Below, one piece after another: positions 22,919-38,546 of a stretch of 64,000 nt of DNA; position 1 is the first letter of the stretch; each line of letters starts with the position of its first letter. Origin of the DNA: Botrytis cinerea B05.10. Its lineage: Eukaryota > Ascomycota > Leotiomycetes > Helotiales > Sclerotiniaceae. Both the position numbers and the translations under genes were made by a program. The notes under the pieces are model-generated. The model worked only from the letters and a program-made list of their open reading frames with translations. It was not told where the DNA came from and made no database searches. The stretch covers positions 682,001 through 746,000 of the forward strand of contig NC_037324.1 in the NCBI RefSeq assembly GCF_000143535.2, written 5' to 3'.

Positions 22919-25667
22919 ATGTCACCAGCAGGCATCAATGGAGGAGGAATCGGGATTGAAAATTGGTTATCAAATCATCGCCAACCTTTTCGCCCCTTTC
23001 TACGCGGCAACCTTGAAAAGGCTATAAGGTACCGAGAGAAATTCAAGATGGGCTCCTCATATTCATCTCTCAAGGTTGTCACACCGCCTCAAAAGCATGA
23101 ACGCGAGATTTTGGCATCTGACGAGGAAGACGACGAGGATGAAGATATAAGGCCTGCCAAAAGAAGAAAGACTGCAAATCCCGACTTGGCTCCACCTTCG
23201 ACTCATGATCTTTCAAGCCGATCCATATCTTCAACTTCTACTGTTGCTTCAATAATGGAGCCGTCTTCACTTAATCATTCTACGAGTGAAGAATCTCCAC
23301 CATCGCGTTTACCTACCAAATCTCAGGTAAACAAGATCAAGCCCACAGATTTCTACGGTCTCAGAAGAACAAGATCCGATCGAGTTCGTATTGACTCTGT
23401 ACTAAAATTAACGAAACACCCCGTGGACTTTCAGAAATTGCTACGGATCCAGGTTGCGAGTATCATCCAAAACTCAAGTTTTGAAGAAACCGATGATGGA
23501 AACACGAGTCAATACTCTAATATAAAGTGTACTTTAGTTTTGCTCCGCGTTTCGGAAGATGGATCATTTACAGACATCTATCGGCAACCTCAAACTGGGA
23601 GAATTCGAATGGTATCGGAAGGTCGTCAAAACGATATCTTTCCCATATACTTACCACCCTTTATCATACCTTCGGAGGTCCTTTCTCAAGATCCAAACTT
23701 TGATGGTTCATTTGATCCACTACAAGCTCCAAACGAACTTGGGAAATATGGAGTTCAATTTTTGATTGAGCCATTTCGCGCCAATCGAAGGGAGTGGTTG
23801 CCTTTGTCATCTTCCAGTCTACCACATAACAGTCGCCTCGCAAAAGGAATATTCAAAGGAGAGTTAGAACTTACTGATGTACGTCAAATAAGATGCGAGT
23901 TTTTGCTATTTGAGTGGGATAGCAAGCGAAGCACAGCAGAGATTGAGCTACTGTATGATGGGGAAAGTATTGAAACTTCTGCATCATTGAAATTAGATAT
24001 ACAATGGTCGCTCCCAAGTCATCTGCATAAGAAAGAAGAACATATCGAAGTACCAAAACTGCCAACGCCGGTTCCAGAGTTAGCTCCCGAGTTGAGTCTT
24101 GCTCAAATTCTGTCTCCACAAAAGGCAACAACAATAGATCCAGAAAGCCCCTCTCGTGGTCAAAGACGTATTCGTGCAAATGTTCCAACGTATAATCTCA
24201 AGGCGTTGAGCGCAAAAGCTCAGGGCAAGAAATTAAGAGCTCATTGGGCCAGAGAAACTTCGGAAACTCCTGTCACTGCGACTGATACCAGAGAATCTGT
24301 GACTTACACGGTCAGCAAAGCGAATGCGGAAGCATATAATATCAAACAAACGCATGTAGTAGCAGGGTTCTCCTGTCCTATATGCAATCTAGACACTAAA
24401 TCTATGGAAAAGCTTCGACTCCATTTCAAAACCACACATTTCCGATTCACATTTCACGTTCGTCCCAAGTCTTCCTTTTTCATCGAAATCAACAAAGAGT
24501 CTCGAAAGTCAAGGGAGATCCACCCTTTGCAAAATCTTCAGCTTGGGCAAGTCAACACTTTGTTGGACATGGAGAAATATCTTTCTGGTGACAATTCTTG
24601 GGCGGAAGATAGGGAAGGACCTCTAAATAACCAATGGCCAGATTCAGAAGTTCTTGCTCATTTGAATTTCAAAAGTGCTTCATTTCCATCACCTGAAACC
24701 TCGCGGCAAACCTCGCCAGAGATGTCGAATGGTAACCATGAGACAAAGGAGGGCGAGAGCGCTACCTCGGTGCCTGGTTATATTAAACGACAAGCTCGTT
24801 CACCTTCCAGGACCAAGGACAAGCACTACGTTCCTGATAGTAAACATGGTCCATATCCTAGATCTGCATATGCTCCTGACCTTAAAGACCGAGAATTCAA
24901 TGATTACCGTACGAGGCGGGTTCTGAAACCTGGAGATGAGTTACCCGATACTGACGATGAGAATGACGAATCTTACCTCCTCCATAAACGAAAATGGATT
25001 ATTAACGATTACACGGATGTTAAAGATGACGAAAAGGAGTACTTTATTAAGTGGGAAGAGTTCATCATGGCCGAACGGCTCACTAATCAATCTCATCTTC
25101 CGGAAACAATCACAAGATTCGTAACGAGAAATCGCGTCTGGTTTGCTGAGAATAAGGCTCGAAAGAAAGAATGGCGCAAGCAGATTGAATTGTGGGTAGC
25201 AAGAGATAACCTCAAAGTCGGTTCAATTATGTCATATTGTGAAAAGATGTTTGAAAGGGGAAAGAAGGAATTAGATGAGATGAATTCCACGATGAATTCA
25301 AAATCAAAATCTACTCCGGACGTGGAACCCGTAGATGCAGAGCCTGTGATGAGAGGTCCTCATGATTGCGTGTGTGGTCATCAAGTTTCAGTATGGCAAA
25401 GCAATGCTATACAATGTAGTGGCAGAGTAAGTTTGTTTATCATGTGGTTGTTCTAGGTGCACCGGGCTAATCACTTTATAGCTTTGTATTGATGGCGACT
25501 ATCATCGGGAGTGTGCTGAGAAATTTGGACGCCTAGTCGAGAGAGGGACTTGGTTGTGTGATCGATGTCATGCAAAAAAGTCGGGAGAACACGCGTCAGG
25601 GGGGAGTAGTAATGCGCTTACGAACTATTCCCAGAACCGAATTTTACAACAGAAGCGAAATGTGTAG
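22919..25667 (+). CDS. Polycomb PRC2 subunit Suz12-like protein with C-terminal PHD-like finger
   Basis: Exons 22919-25426 and 25482-25667 encode 897 residues. The Suz12-type C2H2 finger is at about 484-510 (C486, C489, then LRLHFKTTH), followed by the RFTFHV segment seen in Suz12 proteins. The VEFS box lies at about 674-785 (RKWIINDYTDVKDDEKEYF, LWVARDNLKVGSIMSY). After it comes a Cys/His cluster read across the last intron (CVCGHQ ... QCSGRLCIDGDYHREC ... TWLCDRC), a PHD-like zinc finger. PRC2 deposits H3K27 methylation; Suz12 is required for complex integrity. The start at 22919 is chosen because upstream in-frame sequence looks like leader. A basic nuclear-localisation-like KRRK occurs early. 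Confidence 0.88.
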
Positions 25668-26316
25668 GTAGCTAGCATTAGAGGGGGGGGGGGTAGGAAC
25701 AGGGAGAGGAAATGAGAGAATCTTCCAGGGAATAGAGGATACTTAATCAGACCAAGATGTAAATAATTACAACAATATACTGTATATATTCCAATTCTCT
25801 ACGTGGAAGAATCTAGTATATGACGATGCATTTTATACGCGATACTGTGCTATACTGTGCTACCCTATTAGCTTCCAAATATCTTTATTCTTGTATAGTT
25901 TGACACATGAAGCGAATGAATCTCGGCATCGACAATTTGATCAGTTACCCTTTTCCGACGCGAATTACGCACTTGTCACTCATCCCATAGTACATATACG
26001 AGCGTACATACATGCACACTTTGAAACTTCCACCGATCCACAAACCATGTGCCTTTCTTACTTTACTTGGGGAGGTAGGTAGGTAGATATCTCTCAGTAA
26101 CACACGGCGAATCACATGAGCAATGGACCTTTTTCCTGTAGCATAACACATAGGCATCTAGGTACGCTGGTGGTGGTGTTCTTCATGTGGAATAGATAAT
26201 GTCAAAATCAGAATATAGTCTTTTGATTGATAGTGAAGTGAAGATTGGAGGAACCACGCACGATGAGGATGATGGAGGTGTGATGGATGGTGTGATGATG
26301 TGATGATGTTGAGGTG

Positions 26317-26410
26317 TCTCCTTCTCCTTCTCCTTCTCCTTCTCCTTCTCCTTCTTCGTCTTGATCCCCATCTTCATCTCCATCTCCTTCTCCTTCTCCA
26401 TCTCCATCTC
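26317..26410. repeat. Polypyrimidine CTTCTC-type microsatellite
   Basis: Repeats of TCTCCT/CATCTC units over about 94 nt, purine-rich on the other strand. On the minus strand it would read as a Lys/Glu/Met repeat, which is not credible protein. Confidence 0.9.
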
Positions 26411-26668
26411 ACCCAAAAGCGGGCGAGGTTCTGAGTGGTAAAAGTCTATTCTCAGACTACTTCCCACCTACTGGCCCAGATTCTCTCGCTATTACCAAAC
26501 CACACATACTATATTAGAGCAAGGACCCCAAGGAAAGAAAAGCCCCGACCTACCCCGACCCCGACCAAACAATTCCACCACGACAATCATCAAACAACCA
26601 CCACCACCACCACACTACTCCTCGCAACCTTACCCCCGTACCGCAAATCCATTCATCCATACACAATT

Positions 26669-26730
26669 ACATACTACATACTACATACCACATACCACAT
26701 ACCACATACAACCTGCTACATACAACCTGC
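26669..26730 (+). repeat. Imperfect CATAC(C/T)A repeat
   Basis: Consecutive CATACTA, CATACCA and CATACAACCTGC units, followed by a partial second copy of the last. Confidence 0.85.
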
Positions 26731-27175
26731 CGACCACGTTCACCATACAATATTATAACTTCAACGTCCCTCGACAAACTACACGAATTCGATAAGAAAA
26801 GGAGAAGGGCGTTTAATTGGCAGAAAGAGAATAATAGATTGAATCGCGAAAAGATAACGATCCCCTTGAACCTGGGACATAATTCAATTCGCCCTTCCCC
26901 CATAATTTCACCTTGTCGCGACTTCTATTGTGGTGCATATGGTTTGGTTGCGACAATGATTAGGCCGTGATATTCACCAATAGCTACGAAACGTCACAAT
27001 AACCAAAAAAAATTATTCAGACCTTTCTATTGTCAAACTACCCTACCAAACAACTTCACGTTGCGCGCATATCGTACATCCGTTTGAATATTGGTAAGTT
27101 TCCCATTTCACCCTCTTCAATTCATTCGCCTTTGTTTTCGATGAAAGATATCACCAAAACATCTTCTCGCCAAGA

Positions 27176-30096
27176 ATGTCGTCCATACACCGCGATCGGA
27201 CAGTGGAGAAGAGATTTGATCCATTCGTGATTGCTGATATGCTTGCTACAGAGAGGATGGAAAAGAAGAAAGCTATGGAAGTCGCTTCGAGAAACACAGC
27301 TTCCATCGGAGGGTTGCAAAACCTCTTTCGTGATTTTGCCCAAGATGAACTCCCAGAAGTGAGCTCGCACATTCGAGGACTGTATTACCACATTTATTGA
27401 CTGCTTGCAGATGCCGCACCTCTTGGAAATCATCGATGCCGACAAAGGAAGATGGAATTCGCGATCACACGAAGAACTCATAGGCATACCTTGGAACCTA
27501 CCTCACGAACACTCAGAAGCTCGCAGGCTTCAATACATGACTGTTTTTTCTACAGGAGATCGCGACCTTCAAGTTCCACGAGCTTTTGATCATGAAGATC
27601 CAGTCGAAAGTCCAACGAATAGTGGCGGTCGAAGTAGTTTGAATACTCCTCAAAGAGACCCAAACAAAAAGTTCTCTCTCGCGGCTTATCAAAAGATGAA
27701 GAAAGATGGAATCAAGCCTACTCCAAGAACATCTGATACCCCGGATTCAGTTCGTCCGAAAGGTCATGCAAGAACAACAAGCAATATCTCCAATGCGACT
27801 CCAACGGCTCGCGGATCGTTCGAGGGTTCTTCAAATGGCGAAATACAAAGGAATGGGTCTGCGGTACACTCTGCGAACAGATCAGAGCATGTAGTCAAGA
27901 ATGGCATTGATAGGTATGTTCAATGATTGATATATTCATAATACTACTAGCAACCGCTAAGAACGTCATAGAAACCCCCCTTCCCGAAGCAACCCAAACA
28001 AACCACATCATCTCACCAATGGCACCAATGGCGTCAAAAATCGCACAGAACAAACAAAGGATTTCTCGAGATCAAAGGAAATCAATGCATCACAAAACAA
28101 ATCATCCACAAAAATGAGCCCTTCAATTCCTACATGGAATGCACCCATGAAGCACAGCTTACCTCCTCGGCCACAGTCTCCGCGAAGAGTGGTTTCAGAT
28201 GGCAGAAACAATAAACGATCACTTGAATCGGATGAACCATCACATGCAGAAAAGCGTGCCAGAACTGATCGAGCGAATTCGCATCTTCAAAAAATCGTCA
28301 AACCAGATAATAATTCATCCAAGGGAAAAGCCCCTCCTTCCAATTTGAGCAAGTCAGATGACCATGCATCTAAATCCTCCAGAGGAACGGGGGAGACGAA
28401 GTCATACAAATCATCAGGAAAACCTATCAATCATTTACCACCCTTACTATCACCACTCCCTGCCGATTTAACAACTCCTACCACATTTGATAGCCCTAAG
28501 AAATCGGATCAAAAAGTATCCACGTCGAACACTCCATCAAAGCCCAAACCTTCTGTCAGTGGAAAAAAGCCTCCACCCAAAGAGTTATCACTGCAACAAG
28601 AATCGCCAACAACTCCTCCAAGAACTGCATCACCCTTCGTACTTCCGCCGCTACTTTCACCAACACTTCCCCCCATTGTCGAAGCAGCATTGGCGGAACA
28701 TAAGCAAAAGGAAGGAGAAAAAACTACTTCTGCACCTGAGCATCGTCAAGAAAAATCAAATTCATTGACCGTTGAAGAACGTCATACTCAAGCTCGTAAA
28801 CCAGATGCACCTGGTGTTGCTCGTAAGACTGTTACTGGTGCCAAAGTCGGTCATCCTCCAAAAAGATCCGCATCAAATACGCCCTTACAAAAACCTCGCG
28901 AGGTTTCAAAAGCTCCAGCTACGAGTCAATCATTAATCGTCAAGTTGCCTTATTCTAGGAGAAAAGCTACAACTATTGAACGATTAGTTAGATTATCACC
29001 AAGACCTTCACAAGATTTTACGAAACTTGAGAATATCAGAAAGAAGGAAGGTTTTGAAGCTATGATGGCTTACGATCTAAAGAAAGAGAAAGCTCCTGTT
29101 TTATCCGCCAATATTGTTATGGATCAATCGGTATCAGAATCTGAAGAGGATGTACCTTTATCAACTCAAGGCAGAAAGACCGTCTCTAGGAAACGCCCTA
29201 GTGATGTTCTACCTTCAAAGCCTGAACCTCCAACAAAGCGGGCTAAACGTCCTGATAATCTTGATGTTACGGCTGCTAGAAAAACTGTCCCCAGTCCATT
29301 GAAATCTCCTACCCGCCCTGGACCATCTCAAAAGGGTTTACTTGCTACACCCAAGAAGAATGAGGGTTCTAGGGGTACCGCTATGGTCAGGGTTTCTTCT
29401 AGTGATGGAAATCCTCAAACTCCTCAAGGCGCAAATATCACTGTAACGACTCCGCAGAGCATCTCTACGAGCAGATCTGACCAACTTAAAACTTTGGCTT
29501 ATAGTCTCAAGAAGAAAGGCGAACGTGAGACAAGGATTAATGGTAATCAACACCAACTTAAGCCCGTTGCTGAACGAACAGCTGGAGTTATAGTTGTGAT
29601 TGAAAGTATCTGTCAGTACATGAGATATTTCAAAGGACTTCCTTGTGCTAGTCCTAGGGAGACTAGTTACAGTCAAAGAAGTCAGAATGCTCAAAATTGG
29701 GATACAATTATTCCAATGCTTGCTTGGCTTAAAAATATCAGTGAAGATATTCCCGTTCTTCAAGTATTATCTGCTCATCTTAATGCTGTTTGTCTTGAAG
29801 TATCAACTCGTGCTTTTATTAGCATGCCTACTTCACCAGGCAATACTGAAGATGATCGAGCAAAGGATCGTGGAATTTGGTCTAAACAACAATCACAAGA
29901 TTTGAAAAGGCATGATGCATGGAGACAAAGTCATCATGTTGGATATAAACTTTTGAAAGATTTATCCTCAAGGGGTGAACCTACAATTATTGGACCATGG
30001 ACTAGTGTTGAAACAATTACGGCATATTGCATGGAAGTTTGTACAGCATTTAACAAGAAGGATAAATGGGGCTGGAAAAAAGAAGTTGACTTTTAG
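27176..30096 (+). CDS. Unknown Ser/Pro/Lys-rich protein, probably nuclear
   Basis: Three exons (27176-27358, 27411-27913, 27972-30096; introns 52 and 58 nt) encode 936 residues. I do not recognise a named family. The N-terminal 130 residues look folded (FDPFVIADMLATERMEKKKA; LLEIIDADKGRWNSRSHEEL). The middle 600 residues are disordered and basic, with many SP/TP sites and KRAR/KKR patches suggesting nuclear localisation. The last 190 residues look like a helical domain (AGVIVVIESICQYMRYF, LQVLSAHLNAVCLEVSTRAF, WTSVETITAYCMEVCTAF). That C-terminal helical layout is reminiscent of the AF4-family homology domain, but I cannot support this beyond a resemblance. Exon junctions all preserve frame. 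Confidence 0.75.
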
Positions 30097-31183
30097 TCAC
30101 TTTTTACACTTCATGCTGGTTATTCTACCTTGCTACGATTGCTACAACACAATCCTCTTTGTAGTAAAATCCGACGTTCTACGAATACGAAAATATAATT
30201 TCTCGGAAATGCTTCTTTATTATAACTTTACTTCTTCATATTTTTTGTTGTTACACACTTTTTCTATAGGTACAATACCCAAAGCATTTCGGTGGGAATG
30301 GTATAGGATGGTCATGGAAATTGGAACGGTGTAGGTGTGGGTGTGGATGGCGTTTGCGATATTGATTTTATTTTTCGACTTGAACTTTTGCACATTATAC
30401 GGTTTATTTTTTTGGGATGGGAGAATTGGCACTATACCCAGAGATGTTGCAATTGCTTTTTTTTTTACTTGCGGTGGGAGGATTTGGAATGCGATAAGGT
30501 ATGTTGTATTGGGGTTTTGGGTGGGATAAGTAAAAGAAGGGATGGGATGGGAGGAAGGAGCTTAGGATGTATAACTGAATAGGTGAATGGTCTTTGTGAA
30601 TTTTTGATGCATTTTTTAGGGGGTTGGTGGTATGTATCATAGAATGATGGATGGATGAAAGTGATCAAAAGACATATAGTATATGCATGCGAGATATTGA
30701 GGATATTTCTACGTGTGATATCCTACGTATGGTATGCATTAAATGGAATAGGAATGGGATGAAAACACTGGAGAGGTAATATACTGAGTTAAAGGAGAGG
30801 TGCTTATTAGTATATGGAAAGTTGAAGATGAAGTAGTATATGAAAAGTAGTATTTAAAAAATGTTGAAAATTTGTATGTGTGCATGTGAAAGTAAATTAA
30901 TGGGTGGATAGATGGATATGCGAAGTGTTTGATACATCGTGAGGTTTATTGGGTGAGTATTCGAACTTGGTGTGGTGTGGTGTGGGTGCTGGTGGTCGGT
31001 ATTTGGTATGTTTTATTTTTATTTAATTAATTAGTCGGTTAGTTAGCTAGTGTGATGTGGATGGGGAGTGTTATGAGAATAGCGTAGTGTAGTGAGTGTA
31101 GTATAATGAGTGTAGTGATATAGTGATATACTAATGTAATGATATCGTATATCGATAGAGTGTATAAAATTGCTCGGTAAGCG

Positions 31184-31218
31184 AGGGGGAGGGGAGGGGA
31201 GGGAAGGGAAGGGAAGGG
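31184..31218 (+). repeat. G-rich GGGGA/GGGAA array
   Basis: Seven or more G tracts of 3-5 separated by single or double A. It has quadruplex-forming composition on the plus strand. Confidence 0.85.
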
Positions 31219-32000
31219 TTCAGATAGATAGTGGAAAGTAGGTGAATAAATAGGTAGGTATGTAGATGAGCAAATAGGTAAATGGATATAGATGAATATA
31301 GATAAGTATTAACTTGCTATATGATGTGCGCCTCGATGTGCGCAAGCCTTGATGTGAATATCAATTTTATATCTGGGCTTCTTTCTCTCTCTCTTTCTTT
31401 CCTTGAGATGTTCTGATTACAAGGAACCTCGAGAGATTTGGTGTTTGGTGTGGGAATGTGTATATGTTCTTATCTGAAGAGTTGATTACAAATTCCAGAT
31501 TTCAAATTTCAAATTTCATACATTCTATATTCTATGTATCGTATGGGATCATAATATCAGGGTTCCTAGAGTGGGGATGTTTGGTTTGTTTTCATTATTA
31601 TTATTATTGTTGCTATCTGTCTGTCTTGAGAAAAATAGTATGAGATGAGAGGAGATGAGATGGATTGTTTCGATTAAGAAAGTTGAATTGATTGATTGAT
31701 ATGTATATGTGTGGTTGTGTGTTTATGTATATATGCAAGTATATATATGTATGAATGTATGAATATAAATATAAATATAACCTCAAATACTCTATGATAT
31801 TTTGAATTATAAAAAGTGGAGATATATATATATACACATACGTATATACTGATACATCGATTATAAAGCTCGTCGAGTTAGATGGGGGATTAGGTAGTTG
31901 GTAGTTGGTATTTATGAAAGGGTTAACGAAGGGAACGGGAAAGGGGGGGAGGGAGAGGGGAAGAAGAGGTACAATGTTGAGATGTAATAGTAATTTGATC

Positions 32001-32020
32001 ATTCATTCATTCATTCATTA
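32001..32020. repeat. (ATTC)n microsatellite
   Basis: Five tandem ATTC-type tetramers. Confidence 0.85.
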
Positions 32021-32166
32021 ATTTAATCATCTATAAGCAATTATACGAGGATCATCACTTGGTTCTAGTACCCATAACGAGATCTACTTGGCTATAAAAG
32101 AGATGAAGTATGTGTCTATATCTATATATATTGTTCTTGTACGTGTCACATGCATACATACATGCG

Positions 32167-32192
<26 letters not shown>
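32167..32192. repeat. (TA)n microsatellite
   Basis: About 13 uninterrupted TA units. Confidence 0.9.
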
Positions 32193-32197
<5 letters not shown>

Positions 32198-32640
32198 CTA
32201 CATACATATCTCAAATTCCATAGCATGATATTTTTTTTTCCCAAGCTCTAATAACCATATAGGCTCCCATTTTTTCACACTCAAATCAATTTCAACTCCG
32301 ACTCCAACTCCCGTACTCATGTCCCCTCGCAGCCTCGCTAAACAACCACTCACCTCTTAAATCCACATCCATATCCAGATCCAGATTTAGATTCAGATTC
32401 AAATACATAAACATAAACAAGTAAAACCCCAACTAGCCACCTAAGTAACCAACCAATTCATTCATTACCATCACAAAAACCATCACTACAATCATTACTA
32501 TAACCAAGATCTCGACCTCGATCTCGCTCGACTTTGATCAAAACCTAGTGAGTAGAAAAGAAAAGATGATTTGGGATCTAGATCTAGATATATATATGTC
32601 ATCATCAGCATCAGCATCTCAAATACCATACTGTATATAC

Positions 32641-32665
32641 TACACTACACTACACTACACTACAC
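32641..32665. repeat. (TACAC)n microsatellite
   Basis: Five tandem TACAC pentamers. Confidence 0.9.
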
Positions 32666-32785
32666 CTCAGTGTAGCCTAGCCTAGCCTGACCTGGTATGA
32701 CATGACATGACGTGACGAAGTAGTATGAGGTAGTATAAACATGATCAACCAACTACTCATCTTGTTGTTATATATACGGATATTT

Positions 32786-32786
32786 A

Positions 32787-32818
<32 letters not shown>
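32786..32818. repeat. (CA)n microsatellite
   Basis: CA dinucleotide array with one interruption near its start. Confidence 0.9.
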
Positions 32819-33109
32819 TATGGGGATATAAATGTCTTCTTACTACAACACTTATTAGCTACTTAGCTACTCTACTCTACTCTAGTACAACAACGACGAC
32901 GATGATGATGATAACGATGATGATCCCAAAAGCAAGAAAAATATCCAGACCAACAAGGGACGTAGAACCTATCTACATTTCCCACCTAAACGTATGTATG
33001 TATGTAGATAGGTACATACCAAATTCATCCACAGACACAGACACAAGTAGGTTGATCTGATCGGCTCTGAAGCGAGTATAGAAAGAAAGTCCCTCCACGA
33101 TATAATTTT

Positions 33110-33345
33110 CTCAAAATTTCAATCCCCCAAAGTATCCGAGAGATTCAAAGCATTTCCAACACTCAAAACGTCTGATAGATTCAAAATATCTAAATATTCA
33201 AAGCATTCTAAATATCCAAAACATTATAAAATTTCAGAGCATTTCAAAGTGTTCAAACCATTCTGAATACTCAAAATCTTTCAAACATTCAAGATAATAT
33301 AAATATCTAAAATATCTGAGAGATTCAAAACATTGGAAAACCCAA
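33110..33345. repeat. Degenerate TTCAAA(A/G)CATT array
   Basis: More than ten diverged copies of a roughly 18-20-nt unit built on TTCAAAACATTC(T/C)AAATATC. The copies are too divergent to be recent slippage. Confidence 0.7.
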
Positions 33346-33819
33346 GGCATCACAAAGGATTCGATTTCGCATCTGCATTGCACACCTAGAGCATCCCAAT
33401 GCAAAATTCATCTTAGGATATTGAACCTTGGTATCTTGCTCTCTTTCCCCAGCAGCGAAGTTGTATTGACGACGGCCACATAAAAGGCTCAAAGTTGTTG
33501 ATAGCATGAATACCTAGTATACATGCAATACTTCAAGACATTCACAATACATTAAGTCACATACCATCAAGCATTTCCCAACAAGCAAGGAATCAGACAT
33601 CGAATCATTTAACATCAATAAAGAAAATAGTTGGTGAGTTGTTACAAGGCTTAGCTTTTAAAAGGCGATGCGATAATCAGAGGATATTTTTCTGTCTCGG
33701 ACCTTCCCAAGTCTGTACACAGCCCAAGCTCCAACGCTGCCTACCCATTCCCTTTTTCATTCATCTTCATCTCTCATCCTTCTGGAATTATACACATCAA
33801 CCCCTTTCTATCATCTCAT

Positions 33820-37949
<4,130 letters not shown>

Positions 37950-38546
37950 CTTTACGGATGAAGAAGAGCGTTGAAGATGTGAGTGGAGATACAAAGATTG
38001 ATGGAGGTATGGTATTGCAAAAAGAGGAGGTAAATTGAAGCCAGCAGCAAAATGAGCTTCTCGACTAATTGTTAGCGTATACCCCCACGTGATGGCGTAA
38101 ATTCCGACTTCCCGTTTTGACCCGAGTTGAGATCATCAACAACAACGTCGATATCAGAGAGACGAGACCAAATCTTGGAAAACCGTACATTATGGATTGA
38201 TTAGACAACTGTTCAGTTCACGCCTTGGTTTTACCAAATGGTACTTAATTATTACATGTGTAGTATTATTTGGTTGGATTTACGAAGCATAATCACACAC
38301 ATTCATTATCCCACCAAAATTATTTCTTTTTTTGATTGGCGGGGGAGAAAATAAAAAAATCTATTTTTTTCTTCGCTGCAAAGGCTCGCTCACATAGCTA
38401 AAATAAATCTATCAACGTGGAGAGGTATTGAAAAAGCAGAATTGTCATAATTTTTCCTTCTCCAATCTCTGGGTCATAAACTCTAGATTTATTTTACTCA
38501 TTCCATAAACCTGCTTGCCCGCCGAATAGCCTTTTTTCCTACTAAT
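37950..38546. promoter_or_regulatory. ATP2 promoter region
   Basis: A 597-nt spacer upstream of ATP2 and downstream of the branching enzyme. CACGTG at 38086-38091 lies 137 nt from the ATP2 ATG. Confidence 0.55.

Larger units (their letters stand above)
25668..27175. other. Intergenic region with simple repeats
   Basis: About 1.5 kb upstream of the next gene. It holds an 11-base G run (about 25683-25693), a CTTCTC-type array and a CATAC-type array listed separately. Its ORFs are repeat artefacts. No gene is seen. Confidence 0.55.
30097..33819. other. 3.7-kb gene-poor, microsatellite-rich interval between convergent genes
   Basis: Lies between the 3' ends of the unknown nuclear protein gene and ATP2. 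No ORF has coding character. It contains GGGAA/GGGGA, ATTC, TA, CTACA and CA arrays and a degenerate TTCAAA-type array near its ATP2 end. No tRNA or transposon termini are recognised. Confidence 0.65.

Noticed and set aside
26183..26467. Lys/Glu/Met repeat ORF on the minus strand
   Set aside because: Produced by the CTTCTC microsatellite; no domain or splice context.
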